64,000 bases of DNA, from assembly GCA_949358305.1 (NCBI GenBank), contig OX442314.1, positions 45,764,581 to 45,828,580 of the forward strand, written 5' to 3'. This document shows positions 10,695 to 24,828 of the stretch, one piece after another. The DNA comes from Strigamia acuminata (lineage: Eukaryota; Arthropoda; Chilopoda; Geophilomorpha; Linotaeniidae). A model generated the notes under the pieces. That model saw nothing but the letters and a program-made list of their open reading frames with translations. It was not told the DNA's origin and ran no database searches. The number at the start of each line of letters is the position of its first letter. The first letter of the stretch is position 1. A program made the translations under genes and the position numbers.

Positions 10695-13120
10695 ATGTTT
10701 AAAGTTGAATCGATATTGACGCCTTTACTGCTGAGTTATGTCGACAAATATGTGAAAAACGTGGCGCCGAAGGACTCGCAGGTGAGTAGAGATAATTAAT
10801 TATTTATTTGTAAATTTTGTGTTTATTTTGGTTTTTTTTCTAGGTTTCACTGTGGGGCGGCGAAGCTGTGTTTAATAAGTTGGATTTGCGCTTGGATGTG
10901 CTCGAACAGGAACTCAATTTGCCGTTTACGTTCGTCAACGGACATGTGCACGAGTTGCGAATAAATGTACCTTGGACGAAACTCGGATCGGAGCCGGTCA
11001 CTGTCACAGTCAACACGTTCGAGTGTATTTTGAAGCTGAAAGATGGCTCCGAAACCAACGAGTCGGAAAATAGGTTTATTTTGGTTTTAAAAAGTCGAAA
11101 ATTCGGATTGGAAATGAGAAAAATGGGAAACGAAATCTTTTTAATGCTTTTTATTGATTTTTTGCAAAGTATTCAGAAAAAAGTCTTAAAATACGATTTT
11201 TGGTCGATTTTATGCAAAATTTAAGGATAAATTGTGTTTAAATGTTTACTTTAACACCATTTATCGATAAATTGTGTTTAAATGTTTACTTTAACACCAT
11301 TTATCGATAAATTGTGTTTAAATGTTTACTTTAACACCATTTATCGATAAATTGTGTTTAAATGTTTACTTTAACACTATTTATTGATAAATTGTGTTTT
11401 AAAATGCTATTTTCGTTCGATTTTGTGCAAATTCAAGGATGAATTGTGTTTTAAAATGCAATTTTCGTTCAATTTTGTGCAAATTTAAGGATAAATTGTG
11501 TTTAAATATTTACTTTAACACAATTTATCGATAAATTGTGTTTTAAAACGCTATTTTCGTTCGATTTTGTGCAAATTCACGGATGAATTGTGTTTTTAAA
11601 TGCAATTTTCATTCGATTTTGTGCAAATTCAACGATAAATTGTGTTTAATACATCAAACAGGACACAATTTATCGACAAATAGTGTTGTAATCCAATTTA
11701 TCAACAAATTCTGTTGTAAAATGGGATTTTATGCAAAAATCAAGGATAAATTGTGTTTAAATATTGAATTTAACACAATTTATCGATAAATTGTGTTTAA
11801 AAATGCTATTTTTGTTCGATTTTGTGCAAATCCAACCACAAATTGTGTTTAAACATCAAACTCCGCACAATTTATCGACAAATAAAATAGTGTTTTAATC
11901 CAATTTATCGACAAATAAAATAGTGTTTTAATCCAATTTATCAACAAATTGTGTTGTAAAATGCGATTTTATGCAAAATTTAAAGATAAATTGTGTTTAA
12001 ATATTGAATTTAACATAATTTATCAACAAATTCCCAAAATTCATGTTTTCCAGGTCGGACGAATCGTCGCAGCGGCGAAAACCCCAACGCTTGGAAGTGG
12101 AAGACGCGTCGCCATCCTTCGTCCAATCGCTCGTCACCCGCATCCTAAGCAACCTCAACATAATATGCAACAACGTGATCCTAAAATACGTCGAAGACGA
12201 CATCGTCATGTCCATAAACGTCAAATCGGCCCAACTGCACACCGCCAACGGCGAATGGCAAAAAGCCTACATCGACACCACACAAACCGACATGATCATC
12301 CGCAAACTAATCTCCCTCATCGACGTCACCATTTGCCTCGACCAACGCGACGCGAGCGGCAAAATCGGAACCTATCAGGTCGATATTCCCACAAAAAAAT
12401 TAATTTTTGCTCATATTTTTCCTTTAAATTCCCCAGGATCCGCTTTTATATCGCAGTACGATCGAAGGACGCGCGTACATCGCCTACGACAGTCTGACGT
12501 CGCGCTCGCCGTCGGTGAGTCGCTTCGACTTCCGTTCGGACGAGATGGAGCTGTCGGTGACGGACCAGCAACTGCCGATGCTGCTGAGGCTCGCGCAGCT
12601 GTGCATGGCGCTGTATTTGGGCAATTTGGTGCTGGTTCCGCCGAAAGTGATGACGGATTTGGAGAAAGACGCCGAGAAGTTGTTGTCGGAGGGCGTGGAA
12701 GAGGAGCAGACGTGGGGGAATTGGGCGTGGTCGTTGGTGCCGGCGCTCAACACGATTTGGGAGGAGGACGTCGAGGGTGATTCGTTCGATCGCATGACGG
12801 CGAATCCGGTTTTCCATTTCGCCGCGCATTTGCACAAGGCGAAGATTATGATGAAGGTGAGAAGTGTTTTGTTGGTGAGTTTTGTTTGGGAGATGGAAGT
12901 TATTTGAGTTTTTTTTGTTTTGTTTTAGATTACTGAGAGGGATTCGAAGTCGCAGAAGGTGGTTTTTCGGCCGATCGCGTGCATGGATGTGGAAGGGTTG
13001 TATTTGGATTGCGCGGTTCGGCACCCGGATTGGGCTAGTATACAGATGGGCGCGAGTGCGGGTCAAGTTGTGGCTGTCGGGGAGTGTTTGTGCAGTGGAT
13101 CGTTCATGCAACACGAAAAT
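10695..13120 (+). CDS. VPS13B: VPS13B exons 1-5: Chorein N-terminal domain
   Basis: Exons are 10695-10781, 10844-11073, 12054-12378, 12437-12856 and 12929-13120, giving residues 1-418. Exon 1 encodes MFKVESILTPLLLSYV, the entrance of the lipid-transfer groove. Exon 2 gives VSLWGGEAVFNKLDLRL and ends in ECILKLKDG. Exon 3 has NNVILKYVEDDIVMSINV, a VPS13 hallmark. Exon 4 holds SVTDQQLPMLLRL and a WAWSLVPAL motif also found in vertebrate VPS13B. Codon bias is GC-richer than the surrounding introns. The start is fixed by the family N terminus. Confidence 0.93.
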
Positions 13121-16100
13121 GTAATGATGGTGGGGTTTTTTAATGGTTTTTATAGTTTTAAGTGGTTTTTTAGTGGTTTTTTTGTGCGTTTTAATCGTTT
13201 TATGGTAGTTTTTGATGATTTTTTCGTACTTTTTAATGATGTTTATTAAGGTTTAATGATATTTGGTAACGTTTAATGAGTCTGTTGTCATATTTGATCA
13301 TTTTATCGTAATTTTGGCGATTTTTGTAGTAATTTCGGACGATTTTATAGTCATTTTTGATGATTTTATAGTCATTTTTGATGATTTTATAGTCATTTTT
13401 GATGATTTTATAGTCATTTTTGATGATTTTATAATCATTTTTGATGATTTCATACAATTTTTGATGGTTTTAATCAATTTTTGATGATTTTATGCAATTG
13501 TTGATGATTTTATACAATTGTTGATGATTTTATAAAACTTTTGATGATTTTATACAATTGCTGATGATTTTATACAATTGTTGATGATTTTATACAATTG
13601 TTGATGATTTTATACAATTTTTGATGATTTCACACAATTTTTGGATGATTTCATACAATTTTTGATGATTTCGTACAATTTTTGATGATTTTATAGTAAT
13701 TTTTGAAGAATTTTATAGTAATTTTTGATGATTTTATAGTAATTTTTAATTTTATAGTCATTTTATAGTAATTTTTAATTTTATAGTCATTTTATAGTAA
13801 TTTTTAATTTTATGGTAATTTTATAGTAATTTTTAATTTTAGTCATTTTACTTTTTTATAGTAAATTTTAATAGTTTTTATAGTAAATTTTAATATTTTT
13901 TATAGTAAATTTTAATAGTTTTTATAGTAAATTTTAATAATTTTTAATAATTTTAATATTTTTCATGTCAATTTCAGCAACCGATCTTGGCAAGCGTCGG
14001 CGAATTGGGGAAGAACCAGATGCGATATCTCGACCAGTCGTTGTTCAACGAATCCTCGCCCGAAAACCAAATGCAGCGGCGCGACTACAACTACGACTGG
14101 GAAGAACATTTCCAGACTTTCAGCGAAGAGAAAATGCTGGAAACAAGTCCCGGTCTTTGTTTAGATTATTTCTACCATTTGACGCTGCCCGACGACGAAT
14201 TCGACGAGGAATCCGACGACGCCAACAAAAACTACGCCGACCTGGAAGACAGCAATTTGAAAGAACGCTTGATGGCGCGCGTCCTGGTCGGCCCGTGCCA
14301 ATTTAACGTGACCGGAGATTTTGTCCATCGGTTGGAGAAAGTGATTCGTTCGGCGTTTAACCGCCAATTTGAACCTTACACCAATCTAAGCGAAGGTTTG
14401 TTTCGAGTGTTTTGATGGATTTGTGTGAGATTTTAGTTGTTTTTGGTTGATTTTTGTAGTTATTGTTCAACGTATACAGAAACATTTTATTCCTACGGCG
14501 GAAGACGTTGAGAAGATGGAGGAATTTATTCCGTTGAAAAGTTACGCTTTTACCGCGGTTAAACCGACTTTTCGCTTTTTTGCGACCGATCACCCGTTCT
14601 GCGACGTCATGGCGGTCAAATCCAACAGGAAACATGTAAAAATGAAACGATTTTTGTGGTTTTTGTGGTTTTTATGGTTTTTATATTTGGTGCATGCGAT
14701 TATTTATCTAAGTTAATATGAATGCGATGTGGCATGTCGCACAAAAATGCGATATATCGCACTATGTGGCAATATCGCAATCAAGATTTTCAAAATTTTT
14801 ATGATTTTAACCAAGATTTTCATGATTTTAATCAAGATTTTTATAATTTTAACCAAGATTTTCATGATTTTAACCAAAATTTTTATAATTTTAACCAAAA
14901 TTTTTATAATTTTAACCAAAATTTTTATAATTTTAACCAAGATTTTCATGATTCTAAATTTCTAATCAAGATTCTAAATTTCTAATCAAGATTCTAAATT
15001 TCTAATCAAGATTCTAAATTTCTAATCAAGATTCTAAATTTTTAATCAAGATTCTAAATTTCTAATTAAGATTCTAAATTTCTAATCAAGATTCTAAATT
15101 TCTAGGTAATCAAGATTTTCATGATTTTAATCAAGATTTTTACAATTTTAACCAAGATTTTTATAATTTTAACCAAGATTTTCGTGATTCTAAATTTCTA
15201 ATCAAGATTTTCATGATTTTAATCAAGATTTTTATAATTTTAACCAAAATTTTCATTATTCTAAATTTCTAATCAAGATTTTCATGATTTTAATCATTAT
15301 TTTTACAAATTTTTATGATTTTAATCATTATTTTTACGATTTTCATGATTTTAATCCAGATTTTCACAGTTTTCATCATTTCAATCGATTTTTTGAAACG
15401 ATTTTTATGATTTTAAGGTTTTTTTAAAAATATTTCTAGGATTTTAAAAGATTTTTTTTAAAAGACTTTATGATTTTAAGGTTTTTTTGACAAGATTTCA
15501 CGATTTTAAGGTTTTTTTTGACAAGATTTCACGATTTTAAGGATTTTTTAAAAAGATTTTTATGATTTTAAGGATTTTTTTATTCAACAGAAAAGCCGAA
15601 ATTTAGAGGCGAATTTACCAACACTCAATTCCGAACCGGTCATCGTCATCGAATTCAACCGCGTAGAACTCAAACAAATCGTACCCATGTATCCCAAACG
15701 GGTTGTTAACGTTGCAATCAGTTTACCAACAGTACCGGACAATTTCCTCTACCACAGCCAATCGCATCTCACCGGAAAGGTAAAATAAAACACCACAAAA
15801 TAAAACCTATCCAAAAAAAATCGACATAAACAATTTAATCTCTAGGTTTTTGGCGTCGAAATCAGTTTGGCGAACATGCGCGACGGCCATTTTGACGACA
15901 AACTCGTCATCGTTTCGCCGCTGAGCTGCGCTGTGTACCTCAAGGAGCTGCAGCATCCCGAAATGTGGAAAAATCCTTTCCAGCCTAAAACGGAACTGTT
16001 GCTGGAGATGAGCCGTTGCAGCGTGCAACTCACGTGGCCTCAAGTCCTCCTAGTGGCGAGCATTCTCAATTCGTGGGTCCAACCGAGCGTGGAAAAAACG

Positions 16101-19100
16101 AAATTCGTGCACACGAATTTGGCGGAAACGGCCGTTTCGCTTTCGACCGGTATTTTTAAAAATAATCGAAATAGTCACGAAATAATTTTATTTTATTTTT
16201 TAATTTTTTTTTAAAGAATTTTCCACAATTGAAGGTTCCGTGAATAATTTGGAGTTTAAGTACAGTCAGAACGACGCGGTGCATTCTGCGATTGTGCACG
16301 TGGGGAATTGTTGCGTGGTGTTGCAATATTGGGGTGAATGGATTTTTTTTATTTATTTATTTTTTAAATTGAAGGAATTAAAGTTTTGATGTTTTTGTCA
16401 CAGTAAATGGCGTGTGCCATCTTGTTACGTTGTTCCACGGACCTGAGAACAAGGAAAACATCCATGATGTGAATTTTTTTAACGAGAATGGTTCGGTGGA
16501 GCATCAGCAATTCCCGGACGAGTGTGTGAAAGCGGTGGTGCAATTTCCTATCAACATGGAAACTTGTTCTGGTATTGTTTCAATGGTTGTACAATGTTGT
16601 TTGCAGTAAATCTTCATTCTGCGCGGGTCGCCATGTCTGTTTGGATAGAAAAACGTCGTTTTTGCATAGTAAAATGTCGTTTTTGCGTACGAAAATGTCG
16701 TTTTTGCGTACGAAAACGTCTTTATTCGTGCGAAAACGCCTTTATTCGTGCAAAAACGTCTTTATTCGTACAAAAATGTCTTTTTTTCGTGCAAAAACGT
16801 TTTTTCGTGCAAAAACGTTTTTTTCGTGCAAAAACGTTTTTTTTCGTGCAAAAACGTTTTTTTTCGTGCAAAAACGTTTTTTTTCGTGCAAAAACGTTAT
16901 TTTTCGTGCAAAAACGTTTTTTTTCGTGCAAAAACGTTTTTTTTTCGGGCAAAAACGTTTTTTTTTTCGGGCAAAAACGTCCTTTTCTTGCAAAAACGTC
17001 TTTATTCGTGCAAAAACGTCTTTATTCGTAAAAAAACGTCTTTTTTCGTGCAAAAACGTCTTTTCTTCGTGCGAAAACGTCTTTTCTTGTGCAAAAACGT
17101 CCTTTTTCGTGCAAAAACGTCTTTTTTCGTGCAAAAACGTCTTATTGCGTGCGAAAACGTCTTTTTTTGTACAAAATTTACGGTATTTAACGGTGTATTT
17201 ATTTTTGTTTAGCTCCAACAGTGTTTGTCATGTCCATCAAGGGATTGAGCGTTTATCTGGATCCGACGCTGTTCGATTGGATCGATTACGCTCCGAATAT
17301 CGTTTCGGATTTGGGACCGGTGACGCGCGCCGAATCACCGAAGAAGGACGAACCGACGGAGGGTTCTGCGCCGTCGAGTACAATTCCAACCGAGAGCCAG
17401 TCGTTGATGAAGATCGGAGACGACAAAGTTGCACTTTTCAAGCAAATCGTCGAGTTTTCCTTGCAGTTTTTCTCACTATTTAAACGTCTCTTGATTGAAG
17501 TGATTGATTTTGTTTATGAAATCGATTGGAAAGTGAAAAAATTGATTTTTTTTTTATTTCTTATCTTTTTTTAGGTTCAATGCGAAACTACGACGATATT
17601 TTTGCCGATGACTTCTACGCCGTCCGGTTTGAACGTTTCGCACATCACGCAAACGATGCAGAAAATGTTCTCCGGCGGCATTTTGTCTGACATGCTCGTC
17701 GTGAACACGCCAAAAGTGACGCTTCACAGCGGAACTCAAAAACAAAACTTATCTTCGTGCATCCAGGACATTCCAATTTACACTCTGGAGGGATTAAATC
17801 TCAGTAATGTTGTTTAAAATTGAATTAAGTGCTTTTAAATTGAATTAAGTGACTTAAAATTGAATAAATTGACTTAAAATTGAATTAATTGATTTAAAAT
17901 TGAATTAATTGATTTAAAATTGAATTAATTGATTTAAAATTGAATTAATTGATTTAAAATTGAATTAATTGATTTAAAATTGAATTAATTGACTTAAAAT
18001 TGAATTAATTGACCTAAAATTGACTTAAAATTGACTTAAAATTGACTTAAAATTGAATTAAGTGACTTAAAATTGAATTAAATGACTTAAAATTGACTTA
18101 AAATTGACTTAAAATTGACTTAAAATTGACTTAAAATTGAATTAAGTGACTTAAAATTGAATTAAATGACTTAAAATTGAATTAAGTAACTTAAAATTGA
18201 ATTAAGTGACTTAAAATTGAATTAAGTGACTTAAAATTGAATAAATTGACTTAAAATTGAATAAATTGACTTAAAATTGAATAAATTGACTTAAAATCAA
18301 AATAAAACTGAATCAATCGAAATAATTTTTGTTTCTTTCAGGTCAGGATTTGTTTCCGTGGACCTTAATGCTGACTAATTTTAGCGTTTACACGCTGAAC
18401 TCGAAAAAAGACGCCGCGTATTGCATCAATCCTCTATCATTGTCAGCAACCATCGCTCTTAACACCGAATTATCGTCGTTCGACAAAATATCCAAAGTTA
18501 ATTTGTGCGTTCACGCAGACAACGAGTCGTTGTTCGTCCAACTTTCCGACAAACAGGTAAAAAGTATTAATTTCTCTTCTGTATTCGTAATTCCAAACTT
18601 TTAAACGTTTCTTCTTCTACATAGGTCGCGATAATTGCAAATATCGCTCAAACTTTATTGGATGCCGCGTCCAAATTCCTTTCTTGTGCAAGTTCGACCA
18701 TGAATCTTTTAGCGCTGTCAGTCAACAAAGACGGGATGAATCTATCGAGCGACGTCGGCGAGAAAAGTGCGGCGAGTCTGATCAACGTGTTGAGTTCGGA
18801 AATTCAAGAGAATAAATCGGAGTTTGACTCCATTTTCACACTCATACCCAAATTAACGCTCTGGGTTCAATGGACGTTGCCAAAACTAACCATCAATTTA
18901 ACAGCAACCGATGGTATATGTTATTTGTATCTTATTTATCTATTTAGTATTTATCTATCGCTAGAAGTGTAGTTTAAATGAATAGATCCCAGTTTAAACC
19001 AATTACTAGGGGCGAAGAAATGTCACTACGACAATAGTCGTGCTTAATGATGAAGCCCTGCGCGCTGATCACTTACCTGCAGCACAATGCACTTGATACA

Positions 19101-22100
19101 GCTTTCGCACTGTTCATGAACCTGTTGCGGTTCCCTGCAACCAGGTGGAGCTGCGGACCAGGGAAATGTCTGATGGGCCCTGAAGTGACCCACAAGTTGT
19201 TCCTAAAGCAGCAAGGTGAACGGTTGCATTCCGACCTTCCTCCAAACTGGCTGACATGGCAACCCACTGGATCGGTGTGTCCGAAATGGTCATGTCCACC
19301 GTACATTCTCCGTGAACGTTACGACGGCGTGGCTGAAAGCACAATTCCGACCACGCGTGTCATGAATCCCAATGGCCACCGTGACACGCAGTCTGATTAG
19401 GAATGGCTGTCATGCAGCCATTGCATTGGGAAATACACTGGAGACAACATAAATCCCCTAGACAACAATAAAGCCATTGTACAAACTGTTTCTTGTATTT
19501 CATGGGTAGTTTTACAGTGTGTTGCGTTCGCGCCTCGTGGCCCTCCCCTGACCACACGGCAAACACTCACAAGACTATGTCTGAAACTATGGCACTAAGA
19601 GGCAAGACTGCTCTCAAGTTCGCAGAGACTTGAACCACTCGCTGGGCTGTGCTGCAATGCACGACAGGCAAAAGTTATTCCGACTGCGCTGCCCATGTGG
19701 TTTCTGGTTGGACTGGGTTGGGTGGCTGCAAGGCGACCCAACCACCTAGGCGATAACACGGTGAACATGCAACCCATAGACAACCTCAATAAAGATATAA
19801 AACCCAAACTGGGTGTTTTCGATGTTGTTTATTATTGTGCCTAAGTGCCCTGTGGTCCTCCCCCGGCCAAGAGGTGACTGACCGGCACTCACAGACCCTG
19901 ATTACTCGTTTGGAATGAGAGGAAACACCTGGCGTCGGGTTCTAATAGATGCTGGGCCCGAATAAGCGCCAGGGTCCCCAAAATTTGCGCCTGTGGTATT
20001 GTTTGTTTGTTTATTTATTTATTTATTTATTATATTTTTAGGTTGCTGTTTGAACCTCGAGTTCCACGAACTTGGGTTGTCTCTCGATGTGCAGGAGGTG
20101 TACAGTAAAATCAAATTCACGTTGAAAGCGTTCAATTGGAATCATCTGCAGAAAGAGTAATGATAAACTAAACGAAATCTCTCGATTTTCACTCTATCTT
20201 TTGTTGTTTCAGTGAATTTTTGAACCAGCTTAAGCCCGGACCGTTTAAAGGCATTTTCTTCACGTGTTCGGACAAAATATCCAAGAATCTAAACATCCCG
20301 AACCCAAACGCGGGTAAAAATAAACAAAATCTATCCGTTCATTTAATACATTTTAAATTTTTTTGTAGATTTATCGGACGTTTCGACCGACGACTTATTC
20401 GAAGCGGAGTCGACGAACAAGTCGAAATCTTCGTACAACTTTCTCACCGTCAACCTGACTCGCGCTCTGAGTAAAAACGTTCAGCGCCGTTGGACGCAAT
20501 TGCTCCGCAACCACGTGGACGAACTCGAGTCGAAGGTGATCGATGCCCAGTCGGATCACAATCGCTACGTGAGCGAAATCGACGTGAAAATCCGCTCGTT
20601 CGATTGCGTTTTGTGGTTCCCGGTCGTGGCGACGGGTTTTCGCATTTTCGAACCGTTTTTCCACTTGAAATTTAACTTCTCCAATCATTTGGTGCAATTT
20701 GCGAGTAAAATGGCGCCCGAACCAATCAGCGAAGCGCGGGCCTACCAGTTAAAGTGGTTTAATAACAACAACCTGCCGCTTTTGTACCTCAGCATTAGCG
20801 CCGTTAGGATATTCGTGCCAAAGAAATTGGTGAGCGAAAGCACGGAAGACGAGCACGACGTGTTGATTTTTCAGACGAATAAAATATCGATCGCATCTCA
20901 AGTGGAAAACCCGTTATCGCGGATAGTTCTGCGAGCAGACATTCTGGCGTTGGCTCAGCAGGCGCGGATAATCCACGTTCCGGGCTCGGATGTCGAAGAT
21001 AGGCAGTACCAGTTGGATATTGTTGGAATCAGCTTGTCTACAGGTTGGAAATGATTGAATTGTGGGGTTGTAAATAAGGGTTTTTGTGGGCTTGATGAAA
21101 AATTAGTAGGGTGGATGATAAATCAGTAGAAATGTGTTCAGTTGGCGTAAAAATCAGTTCAGTTGACAAAAAATTAGTTTAGGCGATTAAAAATTCAGTT
21201 CAGTTAACAAAAAGTCAGCAAAGAATAAGTTCAGTTGTAAAAGAGTCAGTCCTGGTGGCAACAAAATCTGTTTGGTTGACAAAAAAATTGGTCTTTTGTC
21301 AAAAAAATTGGTTTGGTTGACCAAAAATCAGCAAAAAATCAGTTCAGTTGTCCAAAAGTTACTTCAGTTAACAAAAAATCAGTTCAGTTGTCCAAAAGTC
21401 ACTTCAGTTGACAAAAAGTCACTTCAGTTAACAAAATATCAGTTCAGTTGTCAAAAATTCACTTTAGTTAACAAAATATCAGTTCAGTAGACATAAAACT
21501 CAGTTCACACCACAAAAAAATCAGTTCAGCTTTAATTCAGTTCAGTTTCGGGAAAACCAACCCGGATATAAGCCTAGTAAAAGAAAACTTGATGATTTTG
21601 ATGTTACGTCACAGGATCTTGGAAGGCGCTTATTAGACGAAGTCCCGTGAGCCGAGCGCCGAGTATATGCGTGCAGTTGCAGACCATGGGCGAAAACCCA
21701 GCCTTGGAGTGGAACAACAAATATCTCAACTCCTCGGACATCGAATCGGAATTAATTTGCGTCCCGCTACTTTGCAATTTCAACCTCAGAATCATCGCCG
21801 CGCCCGCCATTGTGTACAAGCAACTCAAAGAGGTGAATCAAAACAGAAATCAACCCAAAAATCTCCAAAAATAAAAATGAATCTTTCTTTTTTCTTTCTT
21901 TTTTTCCATTTTAGGACATTCTAGTTGCCGGTCACTCCTTCGAGGTGAACCTGACCACCGATCTCGACATTTACCTGAGTTTGAAGCAGTTGGCGCTCAT
22001 CTACCAAATTGGCCAGGACAACGTGTCCACCATATTGGAAGTGTTCCAAGAACCCGTGAAACGCATGCGCAGACAGAGACTGCAAAGCGGCGCTTCGAAT

Positions 22101-24791
22101 TTGTCGTCCGAGCCCGACAGCGGCATCGAGACTCGGCTGGACAGCGGCACCGACAGCGAATTGTCCACTCTGCATCGCGCGATCCAGTCGAAGTCGTCTT
22201 CGATCGTCCCGATCGGACCTCCGGCTAAGGTGATCATCGAGCAGCAAATGATGAGCAATAAATGGCTGAATCAAGCGTCGAGTTGGAATCCGGTTGCGTT
22301 GGTTCCGTTCGAAATGTTGTTCACGGCGCGGGGATTCACGTTTAATGCGTACACGGACAAGTTGAGGAGAAATGCGTGGAGAGCCAAAGAGCCGAAGAAA
22401 AAGAAAAAGAAATGCGGTTTGGCGAGAAGCAAGAGCGATGCGAGCGATGGGTAAGATTTACTTAGGACCAAGGATAACGTGGACAGGTATTCATTTGTTC
22501 AGTGCGTTTTGCCACCGATGGTGCCGCATATTATACAGGGTGTCCTAAAAGTCTGGTTCCCTCCAAATATTCCCTGAGCAATTGCATCTAGGCCAACTTT
22601 GATGAAGCGATTGTATAGGAAGTTGGGTTAGAGCAATCCAATGATGTCATCAAATTTGACCTTGAAGGTCATTTTCAAGGTGATTCACTTGCTAACTTCT
22701 AAACCAATCAGGTTAGAGCAATAAAGTCAATTAGAAAGTTGTAGAGCACCATCAAATTAGTACTTTCCAACTTATCTTAAACGAAACACTCTGTAGTTGC
22801 ACTGTATTCTGGGATGACAGCAGGTAACAAACAAGTAGTGTTGTATCTCGTTCGCTAAAATGTGAATGCGTTCGCGTTTACTAAATTTTTTTTCGAAGTG
22901 AACTAAGTTCATGAACTTGAATCAAAAGCTCACGTTCATTTTTCAGATTTTTTTTTAGAAATTAAAATGTTTTTTGTTACATTTTGTGGATTACGGATGC
23001 CAAAAAAACTTTTTTTTTTTAGTAAAGCAGTCGTTTTCATAGCTTTCACGGTTGTTTTCGTTGTAAAAAGTGATTGGAGATGAATGTTTTGATGATGAAA
23101 ACGTCGTCTAAACATTTGAACTAACAATTTTGCAACGTTTTCAACCTCAAACGTGGTGAACGTGAACTTGGTTCAAGTTCATTCCTAAAAGTGAACGAAG
23201 TACGGATTTTTTTTTCATCTGTAGAAGTGAACTATACTCTTGTTGAACTCAAGAAGGCCCCCAAATTCCATTGGTTGAGCCTCATTACTACTAACTCCAG
23301 ACTGTATACTACCACTAGGAGAAGTAGTTTTGACTTTTATTTATTTTTGTGATTGTTATGAGCATTTAAGTTAATATAATTTTGCTTTTTCTTATTAAAA
23401 AATGTTATTTCCATTTATGAAATATTGTTTTATGCAGTTAAACTCATGTTTGTTCTGTTTATTGGTTGCTTTGTCTGGAAAGCATATAATTTTGAAATTT
23501 TGGTTGTTACAATGTCTGTACATTGTAATGCAATTCTGTTTGGGTCTATTTTTTTGGATCACTACACTAAAATGGCTCGACCAATGGGATTTGGGGGCCT
23601 TTTTGAGTTTAACAAGAGTATACCGTACTGCCTTGAACAATGGCCGGGCGCAATTAAGCGCCGGCTCTTGATTAAGCGCCTGGCAACCGCCAGCCGAAAA
23701 ACCAATAAGCGCCTGCCTCAAATAAATGCCGGGCGCGTTTAAACGGCGGGTTAACCGGAAAATACTTTAAAAACGGTTATTAAAAACGGTTTTTAGTAGC
23801 CTTTTGGAGGAAACTTCGACAGACGAAACCTCAACAAACGAAACGTTCGGAGTCAGCAACTTTTTTTTTGGATAGATAAATAATCGCCTGGTTTTGAATT
23901 AAGCGCCTGGCGGGCGAGTCGATAAAAAAATTAAACGCCCGGGCCATTGTTCAAGGCAGTACGGTAGTTTACGAACATTGTTCATGAACTAAGGAACGTC
24001 GTTCGATACAACACTGCAGACAAGTACTGCGTGATACGTGATTGCTGTCATCCAATCAGCGCACGGAACAATGAATCAATGGGAAATAACACACGGAGAC
24101 GTGTCCACGTTATCTTTGGTTGATGGTTTAACAAGTGATGACGTTTTGCGTGTGTTTTCCAGATACGAAGGCTCCGAAGAGGAGTTCTTGGGGGAGGAAA
24201 GAGATGACGTTGCGGATGTGATTGTTCCGATTGTGTACGTCGCGTTTTCTCAACCGCACGCGTTTTTGCAGTGTCTTTACACGCAGAGCAAGCTAGACAT
24301 ATCATGCTTTGATTTTGTCATGAAGGGAAGCAACGATAATCTTGTCGTACCGGGTAAATTTAATTTTACGCTATTTTAATGCTAATTGCTGTATTTCCTC
24401 AAGTCTTTGAATGGAAATTTAGTAAAATTTGAATCTTTAAATGGAAATTTAGTAAAATTTGAATCTTTAAATGGAAATTTAGTAAAATTTAAATCTTTTA
24501 ATGGAAATTTAGTAAAATTTGAATCTTTTAATGGAAATTTAGTAAAATTTGATCGTTTAATGGAAATTTAGTAAAATTTGATCGTTTAATGGAAATTTAG
24601 TCAAATCTGAACCTCTTAATGGAAATATTTAGGAAAAATTGAGGGAAATTTGAATTAGTGACGCAAATTTGAGGAAAATTTGAATTTGTGACGCAAATTT
24701 GAGTAAAATTTGAATTTGTGACGCAAATTTGAGAAAAATTTGAATTTGTGACGCAAATTTGAGGAAAATTTGAAGTTGTGACGAATACTCT

Positions 24792-24828
<37 letters not shown>

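Larger units (their letters stand above)
22837..24015. mobile_element. Composite hAT-like non-autonomous element with two nested MITEs
   Basis: Terminal inverted repeats AGTGTTGTATC...GATACAACACT enclose about 1.18 kb. A related end (TAGTGTTGTATTCGA) occurs at 44611. The interior has GTGAACGTGAACTTGG-like text and no transposase frame. Two smaller hairpin elements at 23235-23620 and 23621-23966 sit inside. The target duplication is not resolved. Confidence 0.5.

Noticed and set aside
12446-13114. 222-codon open frame on the minus strand
   Set aside because: It is antisense to VPS13B exons 4-5 and crosses their introns; no family features.
16522-17483. Long plus- and minus-strand open frames with Cys/Phe/Lys periodic text
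   Set aside because: They follow the 18-19-base minisatellite in VPS13B intron 11; periodic units in multiples of three avoid stops by chance.
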